Of a DNA stretch of 64,000 nucleotides, positions 63,786-64,000 are shown piece after piece (the stretch's first letter is position 1; each line of letters opens with the position of its first letter). Origin of the DNA: Physcousia sp015060555. GTDB lineage: Bacteria > Bacteroidota > Bacteroidia > Bacteroidales > Bacteroidaceae. Below the pieces are notes generated by a model. It saw only the letters and a list, made by a program, of their open reading frames with translations. It was not told the DNA's origin and ran no database searches. The stretch spans positions 100,166-164,165 of the forward strand of contig SUYG01000046.1 of the NCBI GenBank assembly GCA_015060555.1. The letters are read 5' to 3'. The position numbers were made by a program, and so were the translations under genes.

Positions 63786-63854
63786 AGTTAGCACATATCA
63801 CTGGAGAAGGGTATGTCGGACATTTCAGAGGTGAATTCGTGATATGTGCTAACT
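63786..63854. repeat. Perfect 16-bp inverted repeat, MITE-like
   Basis: AGTTAGCACATATCAC (63786-63801) and GTGATATGTGCTAACT (63839-63854) enclose 37 nt. There is no coding capacity inside. The surrounding 63607-64000 region has no gene, and near the end shows CACAGATT-type simple repeats. Confidence 0.65.
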
Positions 63855-64000
63855 AAATGATTGAAGTTTCGGATGTAAATTTTGACCACAGATTTCTTGA
63901 AGTGTCAAGCGTCGCAAGCGCCGAGCGCACAGATTTCACGGATTACCTGTCCTGTAGTATGAATCATTTAATTCTATATTACACAGATTCTTGAGCGACA

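Overview
The window looks like chromosomal DNA from a Bacteroidales bacterium, most likely Prevotellaceae. The evidence is Bacteroidota-type promoters (TTTG or TTG, about 20 nt, then TAnnTTTG), a CarboxypepD_reg/TonB-type outer membrane protein, lipoproteins with short lipoboxes, a fimbrillin-like protein, C-termini of the type IX secretion style, the parA-parB-DUF5683-rsh gene order and many Bacteroidota intergenic simple repeats. Most of the window is GC-rich. About 18.5-31.5 kb is visibly AT-rich and is an accessory island.

Layout. 0.2-6.2 kb: tripartite RND efflux pump (adaptor, permease, TolC). 6.3-7.8 kb: secreted GH30 glycosidase. 7.8-16.5 kb, minus strand: seven-gene iron/cytochrome operon (porin, imelysin, di-heme oxidoreductase, second porin, mono-heme lipoprotein, Rid-family protein, CcsBA heme-attachment protein), diverging from a hemerythrin-LuxR regulator (16.8-17.8 kb). 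18.2-31.2 kb: accessory island with a WYL regulator, DnaQ-like exonuclease, unknown proteins, a scar of a second exonuclease gene, two DUF262 proteins, a PLD nuclease-like protein, then a terminator and a separate six-gene operon headed by a stripped-down DnaE-type polymerase and a shortened FtsZ/tubulin-like GTPase and ending with a YgjP-like metallopeptidase. 31.5-33.2 kb: hipBA. 33.6-38.4 kb: housekeeping genes birA, tRNA-Gln, rsfS, ftsH, cdsA. 38.4-41.9 kb: TonB-type outer membrane protein and tadA. 42.2-48.5 kb: lipoprotein, parA, parB, DUF5683, rsh. 48.6-51.6 kb: merR-like gene and alaS. 51.7-61.6 kb: a 3282-residue surface protein. 61.7-63.5 kb: small membrane proteins and a fimbrillin-like gene with a short leader gene.

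The strongest candidate for a new system is the 26.4-31.0 kb operon. A DnaE-family core that keeps its three catalytic aspartates has lost the PHP domain, the thumb and everything after the fingers. It is followed by an FtsZ-like GTP-binding domain that ends before the catalytic T7 loop, and by four tightly overlapping genes. Its position beside DUF262, PLD and HipBA genes suggests a role in conflict with phage or plasmids, but this is inference from context.

The second theme is repeats inside genes. A GC-rich hairpin element occurs at least nine times, mostly in or at the ends of protein-coding frames (adaptor C-terminus, permease N-terminus, twice in TolC, porin, FtsH tail). Two copies are themselves split by other elements. 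A different simple repeat (ATTCGTC/ACTCGTC type) lies in frame inside birA.
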